From contig JAEZAA010000288.1 of the NCBI GenBank assembly GCA_023430625.1, positions 1 through 44,348 of the forward strand: 44,348 nucleotides of DNA. Direction: 5' to 3'. Positions within the stretch are counted from its first letter, which is position 1. Each line of letters starts with the position of its first letter. The position numbers and the translations under genes are program-made. This document shows positions 41,801 to 44,348 of this stretch, one piece after another. This stretch comes from Pseudomonadota bacterium (GTDB taxonomy: Bacteria; Pseudomonadota; Gammaproteobacteria; Pseudomonadales; Oleiphilaceae). The notes under the pieces are model-generated. The model saw nothing but the letters and a program-made list of their open reading frames with translations, was not told the origin of the DNA and ran no database searches.

Positions 41801-42940
41801 GTGGCCGAAGACAACGACAGTAGTCAGGATAAAACCGAAGAGGCCACCCCCCGAAGGCTTGAGAAGGCCAGGGAGGAGGGCCAGCTGCCGCGTTCCAAGG
41901 AACTGGCCACCATGGCTGTGCTCATGGGCGGGGCGGCGGGGCTGCTGATTTTCGGCAACATGATTGCTCAGTCCCTGGAAGGCATCATGAAAGCCAGCTT
42001 TCAGCTGCCTCGCGAAGCGATTTTCGATTCCAAGCAGATGATCATCTATCTGGCGCGGGCGACTGCGGACGCGGGTATGGCGCTGGGACCTTTCATGGCG
42101 ATCATGTTGATTGCTGCGGTCGTGGGTCCCATCGGTCTTGGCGGCTGGCTGTTTTCCGGCAAGGCCGCCATGCCCAAGTTCAGCCGCATGAATCCGCTGC
42201 AGGGCCTCAAGCGGATGTTCTCCATGAAATCCCTGGTGGAGCTGGTTAAGGCCATTGCCAAGGTGTTGGTGGTGGCGACCATATCCGTGCTGGTCCTCAA
42301 GGCCTGGACGCCGGACCTGCTAAAGATGGGACAGGAACCCATTGAGCGCGCCATGCAGCACTCCACGGAAACCGTGGCCTGGGCCTTCCTGTTGATGTCG
42401 TCGGCGATGATCCTGATTGCGGCGGTGGATGTGCCCTTCCAGATTTTCGATCATGCCAAGAACATGCGAATGACCAAGCAGCAGGTCAAGGACGAATACA
42501 AGGACACTGAGGGCAAGCCCGAGGTCAAAGGCCGGATTCGTCAGTTGCAGCGTGAGATGGCCTTCCGCCGGATGATGCAGGACGTGCCCCAGGCCGATGT
42601 CATCATTACCAACCCGACCCACTACGCGGTCGCGCTCAAATATGACGGCAAAACCATGGCCGCGCCGGTGGTGGTGGCCAGCGGTACCGACCAGACGGCT
42701 CTGAAGATCCGCGAGATCGCCCAGGCCCATAAAGTAGAGATCTTGAGCTCACCCGCGCTGGCACGGGCCATTTACCACAGCACCGATATCGGTGAGGAAG
42801 TGCCTGCCGGTCTCTATATGGCCGTTGCCCAAGTGCTGGCCTATGTGTTCCAGTTGCGCCAGTTCCGCAAAGGGCAGGGGCAGCGTCCGGGTAAACTGGG
42901 CGAATTTGTCATTCCCGACGAATTACGCCGGGACGAGTGA
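41801..42940 (+). CDS. flhB: Flagellar export switch protein FlhB
   Basis: This is a 379-residue membrane protein controlling export specificity. The N-terminus has DKTEEATPRRLEKAREEGQL, then four helices to about 220. The cytoplasmic domain carries the autocleavage motif NPTH at 271-274, between VIIT and YAVAL. FliK is the partner that triggers the specificity switch and is encoded in this same cluster. The start is a GTG at 41801 after cgaggag. No clear terminator follows. flhA is not found in the rest of the window. Confidence 0.97.
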   Translation: MAEDNDSSQDKTEEATPRRLEKAREEGQLPRSKELATMAVLMGGAAGLLIFGNMIAQSLEGIMKASFQLPREAIFDSKQMIIYLARATADAGMALGPFMAIMLIAAVVGPIGLGGWLFSGKAAMPKFSRMNPLQGLKRMFSMKSLVELVKAIAKVLVVATISVLVLKAWTPDLLKMGQEPIERAMQHSTETVAWAFLLMSSAMILIAAVDVPFQIFDHAKNMRMTKQQVKDEYKDTEGKPEVKGRIRQLQREMAFRRMMQDVPQADVIITNPTHYAVALKYDGKTMAAPVVVASGTDQTALKIREIAQAHKVEILSSPALARAIYHSTDIGEEVPAGLYMAVAQVLAYVFQLRQFRKGQGQRPGKLGEFVIPDELRRDE

Positions 42941-43303
42941 TCCCCGCCTCACCGCTTTAATCCATCACGCCCGACCACACCAGTGCTGCAAACGGCGCAA
43001 CAAGGCGCTGATCCGTCTGCATGAGCTGGCATTTGCGCATACCTGTATAAATAAACTTACAAAACAAAATAACGTTACAAATTAAGCTTTCTTAGTATTA
43101 AGCAAGTTCAATTGCCATGGGGTCTTTTGGCTGTAAGAATAAATGTGAAGAAATTGAGGAGATGTAAAAGACAGCGCAATGGACTGGATGAACGGGCGGA
43201 GTTTTGTTTTATCCGTATTTTAAATTCTGGCAGCGCAATATGGTTTGGCCGTTATTTGTATTGAAACCTAATTGGGCCTGCTTAATTTCTAAATAGTGAA
43301 TCG
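42941..43303. other. AT-rich spacer after flhB
   Basis: This is 363 bases with a sharp drop in GC content from about 43035 onward. No gene was supported; tiny frames such as the 14-codon one at 43178 are not convincing. The decameric word GCAGCGCAAT occurs near 43170 and 43230 in partial form. It must hold the promoter of the next gene, but no strong -35/-10 pair was chosen. Confidence 0.5.
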
Positions 43304-44044
43304 ATGAAATATAACTTCAAATATATAGCCCTGAGCATTATTGTCCTGTCCATCTCCGCATGCGCCAGTCATCCCGTCAGCACGGGTGGGCAGGTGGCGG
43401 CGAATTCAGCGTTGCAGGTTACCACCTCGGCCCCGGCCGGTTCCGAGAATGCGGGTAATATGCGTCTCACGCTCCAGCCCACCGCTCCCGCCGAAGAAAA
43501 AGCCTCGCTGGGGCGCCGCGTTGTAGAAGGCGTGCTCGATGTGGCGATGCCGGTGTTGGCGATTTATAACCAGACCAATAATTTCCTGGCCAACACCCTG
43601 GTCCATGCGGTGGTCGGTACGGCGAGCGCAACCATGGCCGCCAAGGATGCTGCCAGCGAGGCTGTTAATCCTGAGACGGTGGCTAATCTGCAAGGTCTGG
43701 TCGCAGCCGCGTCCCAGGCCCAGGATTCCGTGGATCAGGCCAAGGGGCTTGATGCCATGCAGTTGATTCAGCACCTGAACGCCAATTATCAGGGCGGGCA
43801 GCAGATCCAGAATCTGGTGTGCACTAATGCCAGCCCCCGCTATCGGCTGGCCTTGACCGGTAACAGTCAGCAGCCTGCCACGGCTGGCTGGATAGACCTG
43901 GGCATCGATGTGGAAGTTCCCGGTGCGGCACAGGGCACCAGTGCGTCGGTTCCCCTGGTCGTGCAGCAGGAGCAGTTCCAGCAGTTGTGCCAGACGGCGG
44001 GTCGGGAACAGCCGTCGCAAGCGCCTGTTGGCGAAATCTCCTAA
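43304..44044 (+). CDS. Putative lipoprotein of unknown function
   Basis: I do not recognise this 246-residue protein. The signal peptide MKYNFKYIALSIIVLS is AT-rich in codons and ends in a lipobox SISAC with Cys20 as the likely lipid site. The mature part has an Ala/Thr/Ser/Gln-rich low-complexity start. A weakly hydrophobic segment (about 77-115, VLDVAMPVLAIYNQTNNFLA onward) and a helical Ala/Gln region follow. Two further cysteines, in LVCTNAS and LCQTAG, could form a disulfide. It has no clear ribosome site. Its position after flhB is the only link to motility. Confidence 0.7.
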   Translation: MKYNFKYIALSIIVLSISACASHPVSTGGQVAANSALQVTTSAPAGSENAGNMRLTLQPTAPAEEKASLGRRVVEGVLDVAMPVLAIYNQTNNFLANTLVHAVVGTASATMAAKDAASEAVNPETVANLQGLVAAASQAQDSVDQAKGLDAMQLIQHLNANYQGGQQIQNLVCTNASPRYRLALTGNSQQPATAGWIDLGIDVEVPGAAQGTSASVPLVVQQEQFQQLCQTAGREQPSQAPVGEIS

Positions 44045-44070
44045 ACCCGGCTTGAGAAACGCTGAGGTGA

Positions 44071-44098
44071 AACGCACAGCCTAACGTGGCTGTGCGTT
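44071..44098. terminator. Hairpin between convergent genes
   Basis: AACGCACAGCC (44071-44081), loop TAACGT and GGCTGTGCGTT (44088-44098) form a perfect 11-base stem. It overlaps the stop codon of the minus-strand gene and lies 27 bases after the lipoprotein gene. T-runs are short on both sides. Confidence 0.55.
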
Positions 44099-44347
44099 CA
44101 GTGTTTGGCCTCCCAGTTGTGATCGTGCCGGCCGGCAGCGGCCCCAGACTAGCAGGATTAACGCCAGGACACCCAGCATCTTCGCCAACATGGGCACGGC
44201 GGGATAATACTGCCCGTACTGCTTGATCGCACCAATGGCCTGTACCAGTGAGCCCGTCAGCAGATGTGGCTGCTGGGACTCTTCGGCCAGCTTCAGGGCC
44301 TGTTCGACTGCGGGTGGCGACAGGTCATCCGTCAGCACCCGACTGAC
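44081..44347 (-). CDS. C-terminal part of an unrecognised membrane protein (5' truncated by window edge)
   Basis: The frame is open from the right edge to a TAG at 44081-44083, so the start probably lies outside. About 88 residues are visible. They include a polar helix (VEQALKLAEESQQPHL), then IGAIKQYGQYYPAVP, one hydrophobic helix (MLGVLALILLVWG) and a short basic tail. A GTG at 44338 could be an internal start, which seems less likely. I do not recognise the family. Confidence 0.5.
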   Translation of the reverse strand, partial: VSRVLTDDLSPPAVEQALKLAEESQQPHLLTGSLVQAIGAIKQYGQYYPAVPMLAKMLGVLALILLVWGRCRPARSQLGGQTLNAQPR

Positions 44348-44348
44348 C

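Overview
The window is about 44 kb of GC-rich chromosome with dense, tightly packed genes. It comes from a motile, polarly flagellated gammaproteobacterium of the Pseudomonas/Oceanospirillales type. This is inferred from the FleQ/FleS/FleR regulator set, an OprI-type major lipoprotein, the order alaS-lysC-csrA-tRNA-Ser-tRNA-Arg, and sigma-54 promoters in front of flagellar genes. A sodium-pump oxaloacetate decarboxylase (oadGAB) suggests a marine or halophilic lifestyle. I do not assign a genus. No insertion sequence, prophage or CRISPR array was seen.

Region 1 (1-12 kb) is a mixed housekeeping and envelope block. It holds the end of a lipase-like hydrolase, an HD-GYP protein, a DUF1244 protein, aconitase (acnA), an unknown four-helix membrane protein, the helicase hrpB, and an OprI-like lipoprotein gene flanked by two different L,D-transpeptidases. 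Then come two very small genes with clear regulatory sites: a 45-residue ORF behind tandem LexA boxes, and a 52-residue one-helix membrane protein behind a perfect FNR/Anr box. An RDD-family membrane protein follows.

Region 2 (12-21 kb) is alaS, lysC, csrA, tRNA-Ser(GCU), two tRNA-Arg(ACG) copies, then oadG-oadA-oadB closed by a strong terminator.

Region 3 (21-43 kb) is one long flagellar block, all on the + strand: fliT-like, fleQ, fleS-fleR, fliEFGHIJ, a partner-switching module (STAS antagonist, REC-PP2C-HATPase regulator, Hpt protein), fliK, and fliLMNOPQR-flhB. FleQ would act at the top of the cascade. Sigma-54 (-24/-12) motifs precede fleS, fliE and fliL, with a weaker one before fliK, so the cluster reads as FleQ/RpoN-driven transcription units. 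The module between fliJ and fliK resembles the HptB-HsbR-HsbA pathway that in Pseudomonas aeruginosa links phosphorelay signals to FlgM and flagellar gene expression.

Region 4 (43-44.3 kb) is an AT-rich spacer, an unrecognised lipoprotein, and the end of an unrecognised minus-strand membrane protein that runs off the window. flhA, flhF, fleN and fliA are not seen.

Most of the window is conventional. The best leads for something undescribed are the two regulated microproteins at 11.0-11.5 kb, the lipoprotein/transpeptidase arrangement at 8.8-10.7 kb, and the signalling module placed inside the flagellar operon.
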